From Halochromatium roseum (GTDB taxonomy: Bacteria; Pseudomonadota; Gammaproteobacteria; Chromatiales; Chromatiaceae), in assembly GCF_016653315.1 (NCBI RefSeq), contig NZ_NHSH01000080.1, positions 20,374-84,373 of the forward strand: DNA of 64,000 nt, read 5' to 3'. Shown one piece after another: positions 35,034 to 44,081 of this stretch. Below the pieces are notes generated by a model. That model was not told the origin of the DNA. It saw only the letters and a list, made by a program, of their open reading frames with translations, and ran no database searches. Position 1 is the stretch's first letter, and every line of letters starts with the position of its first letter. The position numbers and the translations under genes are program-made.

Positions 35034-35441
35034 TTACCAGCAAGGCGCGGCCAGGCTCGACATCACCCCCATCGCGTCACCGGGCGTTGGCATCGGCATG
35101 CCGCCCCAAGAGCCGCCGGACTTGAGCCGGATCAGGTACTCGGCCCATTGCAGCGGTCGCGGCAGATAGCCGACCTGTGCCGCAATGCTGCGTAGCTCGC
35201 CGACGAAGGCAATGTCACAGGGCGTATCGGAACCGGGCTGCGCGGTGCAGAGATCGTGATGCATGCAGGCGGCATCGAAGGCGTCAACGGGTGGCGGCCA
35301 GCCATGGCTAGGATGGTTAATGCCGCACCAATTGCCATAGATCGGCATGCACTTGAAGGCAGCGGCATGGCTTGCCATCAGGAACAGAAAGAGGCCGGTC
35401 AGGCCCGCCAAGGCAGGCATCAAAGCAGGTCGCTGGGACAT
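35034..35441 (-). CDS. Secreted phospholipase A2-like protein
   Basis: A 135-residue protein with a signal peptide (LTGLFLFLMASHAAA, cleavage before FKC). The mature part shows GNWCGINHPSHGWPPPVDAF then DAACMHHDLC, which matches the phospholipase A2 core: a Gly-rich calcium loop, then the Cys-x-x-His-Asp catalytic pair. Eight cysteines suggest a disulfide-bonded exported protein. Bacterial PLA2 domains are relatively uncommon. It is convergent with the UMF1 gene. Confidence 0.72.
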   Translation of the reverse strand: MSQRPALMPALAGLTGLFLFLMASHAAAFKCMPIYGNWCGINHPSHGWPPPVDAFDAACMHHDLCTAQPGSDTPCDIAFVGELRSIAAQVGYLPRPLQWAEYLIRLKSGGSWGGMPMPTPGDAMGVMSSLAAPCW

Positions 35442-35626
35442 CGGGTTACCTCAGAGCCAGTGTTAAAGGGAGTGTTGTTAAAGGGATCAGGGCCGCCGTG
35501 AAACAAGCGCTTCGTCGTCCGGGTTGGTTACGCGCGCTGTCTGTGGTGACGTCTGATCCGAGTGTTTAATGGGCTGATTAGAACAGGGGCGGTCGTTCGC
35601 CATGGCAAGGCGTCACGGGTGATCGG

Positions 35627-36214
35627 TCAGTGTGTGATATCGGTCACCCGCCAGTCAGCGCCGTCGAGTGTCAAAATGACAAAGGTGGGGCTTTCGCCGA
35701 GCCGGCCAAGCCGGATGACGAAACGGTTCCAGCCTTCGAAGAAGGCGAAATCGACGGCCGCGATGAAGCGGCTGTCGCCTTGCGGGCCGGCCTCGCTGTC
35801 GGCGCGTCGAGCTGCGGCAAGCAGGGTGCTGCGGACCCAGTCGAGGGTGATGGCCTGATCCAGCGCCGCATCACCGAGCTGTTTGAGGTTGCCGGCTAGC
35901 CAGCCAAGGACCTTGTCGGCGTCGAGCTGTAGCGCGTCCTGGAGGTTGCTTTGACGGCCATGTTGGCTGCCGGCCGAACGATCGCTCTGGCTGCTGCCGG
36001 GTTGACGATTCTGGTCAAGCGGTAAAAGGCTGTCGACGCCACTCTCGATACGCGCCTTGAAGTGTCTTTGAATCGCGACTAAGTCAACGACCGGCGCTAG
36101 GGCTTGGGCGTCCGGGCTCTGCAGCGCGTTGTTGATCCGAAAGAGACTGTAGTAGGGCCAAATGCCGTAGAGAACGACGGCGAGCAGGATAGAGAGACCG
36201 AGGAAGCGTGCCAT
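35627..36214 (-). CDS. DUF2939 family protein
   Basis: A 195-residue protein from the ATG at 36212-36214. One N-terminal membrane helix (FLGLSILLAVVLYGIWPYYS) leads into the DUF2939 domain, whose start LFRINNALQSPDAQAL and block FVIRLGRLGESPTFVILTLD are visible; a Ser/Gln-rich loop lies in between. It is probably anchored with the domain outside the cytoplasm. Function unknown. The frame extends 54 codons upstream but the start given fits the helix. It is divergent from cca. Confidence 0.82.
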   Translation of the reverse strand: MARFLGLSILLAVVLYGIWPYYSLFRINNALQSPDAQALAPVVDLVAIQRHFKARIESGVDSLLPLDQNRQPGSSQSDRSAGSQHGRQSNLQDALQLDADKVLGWLAGNLKQLGDAALDQAITLDWVRSTLLAAARRADSEAGPQGDSRFIAAVDFAFFEGWNRFVIRLGRLGESPTFVILTLDGADWRVTDITH

Positions 36215-36359
36215 GGCGGAAGCGTGAGCGAGTATTAGCGTAGAGGGGCCTACGAGATGGCCCCACATTCTACGAGGCTCGCTGCCGCAGCGCTGAACCT
36301 TCTTAGGCTGGCATAATCGGAAGCTGTAACCGATTCGGAGGCGATCTTGCCGACTTGTG

Positions 36360-37616
36360 ATGAGTGACGCTGCCACCTCAGGCCTGGAGTATTACCTCGT
36401 TGGCGGTGCTGTGCGCGATCGTCTGCTCGGGATCGAGGTCCAGGAGCGTGATTACGTCGTCATCGGCGTCGATGCCGATGAGATGCTGCGGCGCGGCTTC
36501 GTCCCTGTGGGCAAGGAGTTTCCGGTCTTCCTGCATCCGCAGACCAAGGATGAATACGCGCTGGCGCGCACCGAGCGCAAGACCGCTCCGGGCTATCATG
36601 GCTTCGTCTTCCACGCAGAGCCGGGCGTGACCTTGGAACAGGATCTCGAGCGCCGCGATCTGACCATCAATGCCCTCGCCGAGACCGCGGATGGTCGGAT
36701 TATCGACCACTATGGCGGCCTGGCCGACCTGGAGCAGCGGCGTCTGCGCCATGTCTCACCGGCCTTCGGCGAAGATCCCGTTCGCATCCTGCGGATCGCG
36801 AGGTTCGCTGCGCGTCTGTATGGGCGCGGGTTTCGTATCGCCGATGAGACCCTGGCGCTGATGCGGAGCATGGTCGAGGCGGGTGAGGTCGATGCGCTGG
36901 TGCCAGAACGGGTCTGGGCCGAGCTGTCCAAGGTGCTCAGCGAGCAGTGCCCTGAAGCGCGCTTGTCGATGTTCTTTGAGACCTTGCGTGCCTGCGGCGC
37001 CCTGCAACGTCTGCTGCCGGAGTTGGATCGGCTCTGGGGTGTGCCGCAGCCGGCCAAGTGGCATCCCGAGATCGATACCGGGGTGCATGTGATGATGGTG
37101 CTCAACAGGGCGGCCCGGCTCTCGCCGCTGCCCGAGGTGCGTTTCGCGGCACTCTGCCATGACCTTGGCAAGGGCAATACCCCGCCCGAGATCCTACCCA
37201 GCCATCATGGCCACGAAGAGCGAGGCGTGACCCTGGTCGCCGATGTCTGTGCCCGGCTGCGGGTGCCGAAGCGCTATTGCGAGCTGGCGCGGCTCACCGC
37301 CCGCTTCCACGGCAAGGTCCACAAGGTCGATGAGCTGCGTGCGGCGACGATCCAGGACCTGTTCGAAGGCGTCGATCTGTTCCGCCGACCCGAGCGCTTC
37401 GAGCAGATGCTGATCGCTTGCGAAGCAGACTTCCGTGGCCGCAGCGGCTACGACGAGCGTGACTATCCGCAGGCGAATCTGATGCGCAGACTCGCCCAGG
37501 CTGCGCGAATGGTGGATGCTGGTGAGATGGCCCGATCGACTGCAAACAAGGCGCTGATTCCGCAGCGGTTACGTGAGGCTCGTATCAGCGCGATTCGTCG
37601 GGCGCGAGCCGGTTAG
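36360..37616 (+). CDS. cca: Multifunctional CCA tRNA nucleotidyltransferase (with HD domain)
   Basis: Adds or repairs the 3' CCA of tRNAs. The product has ~418 residues (a GTG at 36357 is an alternative start). Class II nucleotidyltransferase motif: YLVGGAVRDRLLG with the catalytic pair in ERDYVVIG. The RRDLTINALAE motif, the base-selecting EDPVRILRIARFAARL and the C-terminal HD phosphohydrolase (FAALCHDLGKG) are present. The full-length HD form is typical of gammaproteobacteria. Confidence 0.96.
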   Translation: MSDAATSGLEYYLVGGAVRDRLLGIEVQERDYVVIGVDADEMLRRGFVPVGKEFPVFLHPQTKDEYALARTERKTAPGYHGFVFHAEPGVTLEQDLERRDLTINALAETADGRIIDHYGGLADLEQRRLRHVSPAFGEDPVRILRIARFAARLYGRGFRIADETLALMRSMVEAGEVDALVPERVWAELSKVLSEQCPEARLSMFFETLRACGALQRLLPELDRLWGVPQPAKWHPEIDTGVHVMMVLNRAARLSPLPEVRFAALCHDLGKGNTPPEILPSHHGHEERGVTLVADVCARLRVPKRYCELARLTARFHGKVHKVDELRAATIQDLFEGVDLFRRPERFEQMLIACEADFRGRSGYDERDYPQANLMRRLAQAARMVDAGEMARSTANKALIPQRLREARISAIRRARAG

Positions 37617-37766
37617 AGGTCGATCCTTTCAGCGCAATGGTTGTCGGTCGGTCTACCCAAAGTAGGATGCAAATCGCGTTGGTCACAAACGACGGGAGTC
37701 CATTGTCCTGGGCCGCATGGTCTAGGAGCGCATGGCCTCGGACTGGCTCTCCCTGGAGCGCATCGG

Positions 37767-38465
37767 GTGGCTAACTTCCGCTCCCATCTGACCGGTGGTG
37801 CGTTGGTATCCGGCATTGCCGCCTTTGCGAGTTATGGCGAAGGGCTCTCGAACAGTACCGAGACCCAGGCCCTCTTTGTCCTCGGCACTGCGGCCAGCCT
37901 GTTGCCGGATATCGATGCCGATGATTCGAAACCTGTGCGGGGCCTTTTCAATATCGCAGGCATCATCCTTGGCTTTTGGGTCGCATTCCGACTCGCCGGG
38001 CACGTCGGCCTGTTCGAGCAGGTCGGGGTCTGGATTGGTGTTGCACTGTTGGTAGCCTTCCCGCTGCGTTGGACATTCGCGCGGCTGACAGTGCATCGGG
38101 GAATCTGGCACACGCTGCTAATGGCGATCGTGGCGACGCTGACGGTCACAGTGGTCGCCGATAGTCTGATGCGTCTAGACGCGGTGTTGGCCTGGCTCGC
38201 GGGTGGCTTTGTGCTGCTCGGTTATCTCACCCATCTGACGATGGATGAGATGGCCAGTGTTGATCTGTTAGATCGCCGTGTGAAGCGCTCCTTTGGCACC
38301 GCGTTGAAGCCGATCAGCCTGCGTGCCTGGCCCTGGACGCTGGTGCTGATGGGGCTAAGCGTTTTGCTGATCGGGCTCACCCCCGATCCGGCGCTGGTGC
38401 TCGCCGGTTTGGGGCATCTTGGTATCGCGACCGAACCCCTGGCTGCCCACTGGCCAAGATGGTGA
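37767..38465 (+). CDS. YdjM-like inner-membrane metal-dependent hydrolase family protein
   Basis: A 232-residue membrane protein. The GTG at 37767 is chosen because the family begins MANFRSHLTGGALVSG, and GGAG lies 11 bases upstream. Conserved residues are the early His, LLPDIDADDSKPVR (metal-binding Asp), LTVHRGIWHTL and YLTHLTMDEMAS. There are about five hydrophobic segments. The E. coli relative YdjM is induced by LexA; no clear LexA box is seen here. Confidence 0.85.
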   Translation: MANFRSHLTGGALVSGIAAFASYGEGLSNSTETQALFVLGTAASLLPDIDADDSKPVRGLFNIAGIILGFWVAFRLAGHVGLFEQVGVWIGVALLVAFPLRWTFARLTVHRGIWHTLLMAIVATLTVTVVADSLMRLDAVLAWLAGGFVLLGYLTHLTMDEMASVDLLDRRVKRSFGTALKPISLRAWPWTLVLMGLSVLLIGLTPDPALVLAGLGHLGIATEPLAAHWPRW

Positions 38466-38500
38466 GCAGGTTGCGGTGCCTCGGGCCGACGGCTTAGTGG

Positions 38501-38569
38501 CTGCCCATTTGCTACTTCCCGATAATCGCCCACTGTGGACCCTCAAATCGGGAAGAAATTGATGGACAG
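38501..38569. repeat. Palindromic dispersed repeat, family A, copy 3
   Basis: A 69-base element with arms ctgcccat / atggacag outside and cttcccgat / atcgggaag (perfect) inside. It is the best-preserved copy, lies 35 bases after the YdjM-like gene, and shares about 85 bases with the copy near 25431. Confidence 0.85.
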
Positions 38570-38734
38570 TTTCTTGGCCGCGATGCGCCCGATACTGCAG
38601 GACGGAAAGCCGCCATAACCAAGCGCAACTGGAATCGCGAGCAGAATACCACGTGCGATCACGGCTTCCAGAATCAGGACGATGCTAGCGAGTATAGGGG
38701 CCCTGGTACTGTCTCCAGGCACCGAGGTGACGCG

Positions 38735-39121
38735 TTATGTCGGTTGGATCTTGGCCCCGACAGCCTTCGGGTTCGGCCCGTAGCGATTGTCGCCAGCGGT
38801 GCTGTCCTGAATCATAAAGAAGATCAGGATGATCGAGCCGATGATCGGGATGATACTGAGCAGCACCCACCAGCCGACACGATCGGTGTCGTGCAGTCGG
38901 CGCACGGCGACGGCGATACTGGGCAACAACAAGGCCAGCGTGAAGATGGCGTTGAGAAGCCCCACGCTGGTCTCTTGATCGAAGGTGCCAATCCGCTGAT
39001 CAACCAGCAACAGCGCGGTGGCGACGACGAAGTTGACGAGGAAGAAGGTCCAGTACTCCTTGCGGCGGGAACGGCCGCTGAAGACTGCGTACTTGCGCAA
39101 GGCCTCAAGATACCAATTCAT
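38735..39121 (-). CDS. DUF805 family membrane protein
   Basis: A 128-residue protein with the family start MNWYLEALRKYAVFSGRSRR and the block VRRLHDTDRVGWWVLL, where the RLHD motif is diagnostic. It has four hydrophobic segments and a C-terminal PNPKA motif. Function unknown. It stands alone, divergent from prpE. Confidence 0.92.
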   Translation of the reverse strand: MNWYLEALRKYAVFSGRSRRKEYWTFFLVNFVVATALLLVDQRIGTFDQETSVGLLNAIFTLALLLPSIAVAVRRLHDTDRVGWWVLLSIIPIIGSIILIFFMIQDSTAGDNRYGPNPKAVGAKIQPT

Positions 39122-39255
39122 CTATTTCTCCAATGCGCTTGGCGCGGGTTCAGGGTTCAGTTGAGAGGGCAGCTTTACAGGGGCATTATGCGATCCCGGG
39201 GCGCTCTTCACCAAGACGGCGCCTAGAACAAAAGCATCGCCACTAGAGGGGTCTG

Positions 39256-41151
39256 ATGATGGAAACCTACGCCGAGATCTATCAACGCTCGATCGAGCAG
39301 CCTGATGCCTTTTGGGCCGAGGCGGCCGAGGGCTTACATTGGGATCAACCCTGGGCGCAAGTGCTCGACCGCACGGCGCAGCCAACCCCACGCTGGTTTG
39401 CCGGCGGGCAGCTGAATACCTGCTACAACGCGCTCGATCGGCACGTCGATGCCGGCCAGGGCGAGCGCCTAGCGTTGATCTACGACAGCCCGGTGACGGG
39501 CCAGGTGCAAGGTTACAGCTATCAGGCGTTGCGCGATCAGGTCGCGGCGCTGGCCGGCGCCATTGCCGCGCAGGGCGTCGGTCGCGGCGATCGGGTGATC
39601 ATCTATATGCCGATGATCCCCGAGGCGGCGATGGCGATGCTGGCCTGCGCCCGGCTCGGCGCGATCCATTCCGTGGTGTTCGGCGGCTTCGCGGCACGCG
39701 AGCTGGCGACCCGCATCAATGATTGTCAGCCCAAGCTGCTGCTCTCGGCCTCCTGTGGCATCGAGCCGAACCGACTGGTCGCCTACAAGCCGCTGATCGA
39801 TGCCGCCATTGAGCAGACGACGCATAAGCCCTCCACCTGCATCATCAAACAGCGCCCACAGCTCGCCGCTGAGCTGCAGCCGGGGCGCGATCTCGACTGG
39901 GACGAGGCGGTAGCCGCCGCCGAGCCGGCCGGCTGCGTGCCGGTCGACGCGACCGATCCGCTCTACATCCTCTACACCTCGGGCACCACCGGTCGACCCA
40001 AGGGCGTGGTGCGCGACAACGGCGGTCATGCCGTCGCGCTGCACTGGTCGATGGCCAATATCTACAACGTCCGGGCTGGCGATGTGTTCTGGGCCGCCTC
40101 CGATGTCGGCTGGGTGGTCGGCCACAGCTACATCATCTACGGGCCGCTGCTGGCCGGCTGTACCACCTTGATCTACGAGGGCAAGCCGGTCGGCACGCCC
40201 GATCCCGGCGCCTTCTGGCGGGTGATCAGCGAGCATGGCGTCAAGGTGATGTTCACCGCGCCGACCGCGATCCGCGCGATCAAGAAGGAAGACCCCAAGG
40301 GCGAGCATCTGGCGCGCTACGACTTGAGCGGGATGCAGAGTCTGTTCTTGGCCGGCGAGCGCTGCGACCCGGACACCCTGCATTGGGCGCGGCAATTGTT
40401 GGATAAACCGGTGATCGACCACTGGTGGCAGACCGAGACCGGCTGGGCCATCGCCGCCAATCCGCTCGGCATCGAGCCACTGCCGGTCAAGCCCGGCTCG
40501 CCGACCCGGCCGATGGTCGGCTACGACGTGCGCGTGCTGGATGATCGGGGCGATGAGCGCCCGGCCGGCGAGATGGGCGACATCTGCATCCGGCTGCCGC
40601 TGCCGCCCGGCTGTCTGGCGACGCTCTGGAACAATGACGCGCGTTTTCGCGAGGGCTATCTGAGCCGGCATCCGGGCTATTACCTGAGCGGTGATGCCGG
40701 CTTCAAGGACGACGATGGCTATGTGTGGATCATGAGCCGCACCGATGACGTGATCAACGTCGCCGGACATCGGCTCTCGACCGGGCAGATCGAAGAGGTC
40801 TTGGCCAGCCATCCGGATGTCGCCGAGTGCGCGGTGATTGGCGTGCATGATGCGCTCAAGGGGCAGTTGCCATTGGGGCTGGTGGTGCTCAAGGCCGGTG
40901 TCGAGCGCGGTGTCACCGAGCTGAATGCCGAGCTGATCCAGCGCGTGCGCGATCAGATCGGCCCGGTCGCCGCCTTCAAGCTTGTCGCCATCGTCTCGCG
41001 GCTACCGAAGACCCGCTCCGGCAAGATCCTGCGCAGCACCATGGTCAAGATCGCCGATAACGAGACTTGGGCGATGCCGGCGACCATTGATGATCCGGCG
41101 ATCTTGGATGAGATTGCCCAGTCGTTGCGGGCGATGGGGTATGCGCGGTGA
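39256..41151 (+). CDS. prpE: Propionyl-CoA synthetase
   Basis: Adenylate-forming ligase that activates propionate. It has 631 residues, starting at tandem ATGs after AGAGGGG. The AMP motif ILYTSGTTGRPKGVV, WWQTETGWAI, YLSGDAGFKD and the C-terminal KTRSGKILRSTMVKI with the catalytic lysine are intact. MMETYAEIYQRSIEQPDAFW and ACARLGAIHSVVFGGF are typical of the ACS/PrpE group, and VFGGFAARELATRI favours PrpE. The methylcitrate genes lie 3 kb downstream on the same strand. Confidence 0.93.
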   Translation: MMETYAEIYQRSIEQPDAFWAEAAEGLHWDQPWAQVLDRTAQPTPRWFAGGQLNTCYNALDRHVDAGQGERLALIYDSPVTGQVQGYSYQALRDQVAALAGAIAAQGVGRGDRVIIYMPMIPEAAMAMLACARLGAIHSVVFGGFAARELATRINDCQPKLLLSASCGIEPNRLVAYKPLIDAAIEQTTHKPSTCIIKQRPQLAAELQPGRDLDWDEAVAAAEPAGCVPVDATDPLYILYTSGTTGRPKGVVRDNGGHAVALHWSMANIYNVRAGDVFWAASDVGWVVGHSYIIYGPLLAGCTTLIYEGKPVGTPDPGAFWRVISEHGVKVMFTAPTAIRAIKKEDPKGEHLARYDLSGMQSLFLAGERCDPDTLHWARQLLDKPVIDHWWQTETGWAIAANPLGIEPLPVKPGSPTRPMVGYDVRVLDDRGDERPAGEMGDICIRLPLPPGCLATLWNNDARFREGYLSRHPGYYLSGDAGFKDDDGYVWIMSRTDDVINVAGHRLSTGQIEEVLASHPDVAECAVIGVHDALKGQLPLGLVVLKAGVERGVTELNAELIQRVRDQIGPVAAFKLVAIVSRLPKTRSGKILRSTMVKIADNETWAMPATIDDPAILDEIAQSLRAMGYAR

Positions 41152-41166
41152 AGGCGTCGTCGAGGC

Positions 41167-41425
41167 TCAACGTTTGAGATCGCGGTAGACGTTTTCGTGT
41201 GGCCCGACGGCTTCGAGATAGATCAGGCGAACACCTTCGTCCACCGTATAGCCCAGAAGATTCGATCCTCAAGGTACGAGCAGTTGCTGTCTTGAACCTA
41301 GCCTTGCTATGAGTCGCCGTCAAAGGCTCGGCCCTGATCTGCTGCGGGTGCTGAGCCAATTTGAACAGTAGGGCATGACTGCATGGATCGAGGCGCGTGC
41401 GGTGCAGCTCAGGACGGTGCCCTCA
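41167..41425 (-). pseudogene. Remnant of a small toxin-like gene, frame-shifted
   Basis: Reading on the minus strand, a frame without a good start (ALLFKLAQHPQQIRAEPLTA to RTLRIESSG) is followed in another frame by NLLGYTVDEGVRLIYLEAV to a stop at 41167-41169, with ENVYRDLKR as the last residues. Joined, they resemble one small protein of RelE-like size; the family call is tentative. It lacks a start codon and is broken at about 41260-41275, so it is presumed dead. Confidence 0.35.
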
Positions 41426-41427
41426 CC

Positions 41428-42420
41428 TCAACGGTCGCGCTTCTCGCGCCGTTGGAGCCAGACCTCGAGCCCTTGCGCATTCAGCTCCAGGTCCACGGCC
41501 AACAGCTCGCGCATGTGCGGTTCGTCCAGCGTACAGCCGTGGGCGCGGGCATCAGAGAGTAGGTGCGCGGTGATCGCGTCCTTGATGCGGTCCTTGCGAG
41601 CGGGCTGCGGCTCATCGGCATATTCCAACGCGATGGTGGCGAGGTCGCGGACGCTCCGCCTGAGCTGGTCGACCTGCCGCGCCGGGGCGTCGATGCGGCA
41701 GTAGTGCGTCAGGAAGGCGGCCACAGGCTCGAAGGCCAGCATTCGATCCAGGCTCTGCTGCCAGGCGTCTGGATCGAAGGCCACCGGTGTGGTCGGCGCG
41801 AACAGCCAGGGTCCGGTGGCGGTGTCGAATTCCCGATAGGAGATGCCGAAGGTGTCGCCGGTGAAGAGGCCGCTGGAGCCTTCGTCGAAGATGCAGCCGT
41901 GGTGGTTGGCATGGCCGGGCGTGTGGATGAAGCGGAGCTGGCGGCCCGCGAGGTCGAAGGTCTGGCCGTCATTGGCGGCGATGACGCGCGCCTCGGGCAC
42001 TGGCGCGAGCGCGCCAAAGTCTCGGGCAAAGGCGTCTTCGCCGTAGACCGCGCTGGCGCCAGCCGTGAGTTTGGCGGGATCGATGAGGTGCGGCGCGCCC
42101 TTGGGATGGGTGATCAGGGTTGCGTTGGGGCAGGCAGCCATGAGTGTGCCGGCGCCGCCGGCATGGTCCAGATGCACATGGGTGGGGATCACATAGTCCA
42201 CATGCTCCGGCGTCAGCCCGAGGTCTTTGATCACCCCAAGCAGGCCGGGCATGCTCTTGGTGGTGCCGGTATCGACGAAGGCGAGCCGGTCGCGCTCGCG
42301 AATCAGATAGCAGGCGGCGAGGCCATCACGGTAGAGGCCGGTCTCGATGCAGAAGACGCCGTCGGCGACAGCTTGATAACGGGCAGCGGCTGAGTCAGCG
42401 GTAGGCATGGTCATTTCCAA
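41428..42420 (-). CDS. MBL-fold metallo-hydrolase in the propionate locus
   Basis: A 330-residue enzyme. Metal ligands appear in VIPTHVHLDHAGGAG (HxHxDH), HTPGHANHHG and LFTGDTFGI (bridging Asp), and the final His is in AAFLTHYCR. The N-terminus (VFCIETGLYRDGLAACYLI) resembles MBL hydrolases associated with CoA-ester or lactone metabolism. The substrate is unknown. It is convergent with prpE and lies between it and the prpBCD genes, which hints at a thioesterase or detoxifying role but does not prove it. Confidence 0.85.
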   Translation of the reverse strand: MEMTMPTADSAAARYQAVADGVFCIETGLYRDGLAACYLIRERDRLAFVDTGTTKSMPGLLGVIKDLGLTPEHVDYVIPTHVHLDHAGGAGTLMAACPNATLITHPKGAPHLIDPAKLTAGASAVYGEDAFARDFGALAPVPEARVIAANDGQTFDLAGRQLRFIHTPGHANHHGCIFDEGSSGLFTGDTFGISYREFDTATGPWLFAPTTPVAFDPDAWQQSLDRMLAFEPVAAFLTHYCRIDAPARQVDQLRRSVRDLATIALEYADEPQPARKDRIKDAITAHLLSDARAHGCTLDEPHMRELLAVDLELNAQGLEVWLQRREKRDR

Positions 42421-42543
42421 TCAATGTTCGTCCGCGAACAACTGGAGCAGCCTTCAAGCCTCATAGGCTGTCTGGCAGGGCCGATTTTAGGCCGGTTGTT
42501 CAAGTGAGTGGCGGGCAGGCTGTTAGCGGAGGCTCGGCACGCA

Positions 42544-42951
42544 TTAACGGAGGCTCGGCAAGCAATGGAGGCCGAAGGCGCGGAAGTCTGGATCGATGGC
42601 CAAGCAGATCGGCAGCGCCAGGCGCCGCACCAGTGCAAAGCTGGTGCAATCGGTGAAGCTGTAGTGCTTGTCCTGCTGTTGCTCAAAGATGAACCAGGCG
42701 GCGGCCTCGTCTTGCGGGGTCACGCGCTCAAGGCGCGCGACTTGCCGCTCGCGCAGACTGCTGCCGAACTGATGGGCAACGCTCCAACCGAGATGGTAGC
42801 GCACCAGGGTCAGGGTCTCGGCGAAGACGTAGTTACTCGTCACCAATCTGCCGCGATACTCCACAAAGGCCTCCACGACCGCCATGTGGTCCGGGTCTTT
42901 GTTGTCCAGCAGGGCATACCAGGCACCGGTATCGACAAAGGCGAGCTGCAA
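42544..42951 (-). CDS. PIN-domain ribonuclease, VapC-like toxin
   Basis: A PIN nuclease of ~135 residues from a TTG at 42949-42951 (LQLAFVDTGAWYALL); an ATG 14 codons upstream at 42991-42993 is an alternative that would overlap the antitoxin gene by 38 bases. Catalytic acids are seen in FVDTGAWYALLD, VFAETLTLVRY and YSFTDCTSFAL. The partner lies immediately upstream with RHH-like features. Toxin activity is inferred from family and pairing. Confidence 0.82.
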   Translation of the reverse strand: MQLAFVDTGAWYALLDNKDPDHMAVVEAFVEYRGRLVTSNYVFAETLTLVRYHLGWSVAHQFGSSLRERQVARLERVTPQDEAAAWFIFEQQQDKHYSFTDCTSFALVRRLALPICLAIDPDFRAFGLHCLPSLR

Positions 42952-42955
42952 GGAT

Positions 42956-43186
42956 TCAACGCTCGTACAGATGGCGATTGTGATGGCGACCAATCGCTTT
43001 GCCGGTGCCTTCGCCGATGCCGATCAGTGCAATGAGCGGGTCTGCCGACGGTGGCTGCTCCTGCTGTTCATGGGGTTCGTCGATGAGGCTGTGGAGCAGC
43101 GAAGCAAAACTGACGCCGCGATCCTGTGCGTCTTCACCAAGTCGCTGGTGTTGTTCGGCGCTGAGTGGAATTCGTCTGCGGTCCAT
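42956..43186 (-). CDS. Antitoxin partner of the PIN toxin (RHH-like)
   Basis: A 76-residue protein from the ATG at 43184-43186. MDRRRIPLSAEQHQRLGEDA followed by GVSFASLLHSLID resembles ribbon-helix-helix antitoxins, and the C-terminus GIGEGTGKAIGRHHNRHLY is typical of antitoxins paired with PIN toxins. The stop is 4 bases before the TTG start of the toxin gene. Such antitoxins usually repress their own promoter. Confidence 0.75.
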   Translation of the reverse strand: MDRRRIPLSAEQHQRLGEDAQDRGVSFASLLHSLIDEPHEQQEQPPSADPLIALIGIGEGTGKAIGRHHNRHLYER

Positions 43187-43303
43187 GTCGATGCATGCGG
43201 GTCTGAAGCTGACGATCAACGCTACACAAGGGTGATCTTGATGTAAACATCAGAAAGCGCGTTCGGCTGTTATCGTGACATTGTCGAGGTGGAATCCTGA
43301 TGA

Positions 43304-43374
43304 TGTCGACACCTTTTGTGTTGTCTGCTAGTCTAAACCCAGAATTGCCCAGATATTTGCATGAGGTGTTGACA
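43304..43374. promoter_or_regulatory. Candidate operator pair upstream of the GntR regulator
   Basis: tgtcgacacct (43304-43314) and aggtgttgaca (43364-43374) are inverted relatives matching at ten of eleven bases, 49 bases apart, just before the GntR-type gene start at 43392. This layout suits autoregulation with looping. It is a by-eye call without a known consensus. Confidence 0.45.
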
Positions 43375-43391
43375 CTTTGCTTGCGCCGGTG

Positions 43392-44081
43392 ATGACTGAG
43401 CCTGGCCTGATCGAGCTTGATCGCGGTGTGCCCAGCCCTGTTGGCACCCTGACCGACCGCCTGTTCGATGCCCTGCAACGGGCGATCGTCGAAGGCGAGA
43501 TGCCGCAGGGCAGCAAGATCAGCGAGCCTGAGCTAGCGCGGCGCCATGGTGTGAGCCGTGGCTCCTTGCGCGAGGCGATTGCTCGGCTCGAGGCCTGCAA
43601 GCTGGTTGAGCGCAAGCCGAACCTGGGTGCGCGTGTGGTGGAACTGAGTGCCGAGCAGCTGATCGAGATCTTTCAGCTGCGTGAGGCGCTCGAGGGCATG
43701 GCGGCGCGGTTGGCCGCGGAGGCGATGAGCGATGCCGAGATCGACGCGCTCGGCGCGCTGCTCGCGCAGCATGGACAGCAGATCGAGCAGGAGCAGGGGC
43801 AGGCCTATTTCCAAAAACAGGGCGATCTGGATTTTCATTTCCGTATCGTGCAAGGCAGCAAGAACCGGCAACTGATTGCGCTGTTGTGCGAGGATCGCTA
43901 TCACCTGCTACGGATGTACCGGGTGCAGTTTGGCATGCGCAGCCAGCGCTGCCGGCAGGCGTTCGAAGAGCACCAGTACCTGCTGAGTGCGCTCCGCTCG
44001 CGCGACCCGGAGATGGCCGAGCTGGTGATGCGACAGCATGTACGCTCATCGCGGCGCAATCTCGAGCAGGCGTTGGCCTGA
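43392..44081 (+). CDS. GntR/FadR-family regulator of the methylcitrate genes
   Basis: A 229-residue regulator from the ATG at 43392; GTG and TTG codons lie slightly upstream in frame. The winged helix is TLTDRLFDALQRAIVEGEMP through LARRHGVSRGSLREAIARLE. The FCD ligand domain follows with DLDFHFRIVQGSKNRQLI and the metal-ligand His of the family. It lies directly upstream of prpB, and FadR-type regulators head prp operons in several proteobacteria, so control by methylcitrate or a related acid is likely. Confidence 0.88.
   Translation: MTEPGLIELDRGVPSPVGTLTDRLFDALQRAIVEGEMPQGSKISEPELARRHGVSRGSLREAIARLEACKLVERKPNLGARVVELSAEQLIEIFQLREALEGMAARLAAEAMSDAEIDALGALLAQHGQQIEQEQGQAYFQKQGDLDFHFRIVQGSKNRQLIALLCEDRYHLLRMYRVQFGMRSQRCRQAFEEHQYLLSALRSRDPEMAELVMRQHVRSSRRNLEQALA

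Noticed and set aside
39469..40848. 459-codon open frame opposite prpE
   Set aside because: An antisense shadow; the plus strand encodes an intact propionyl-CoA synthetase.
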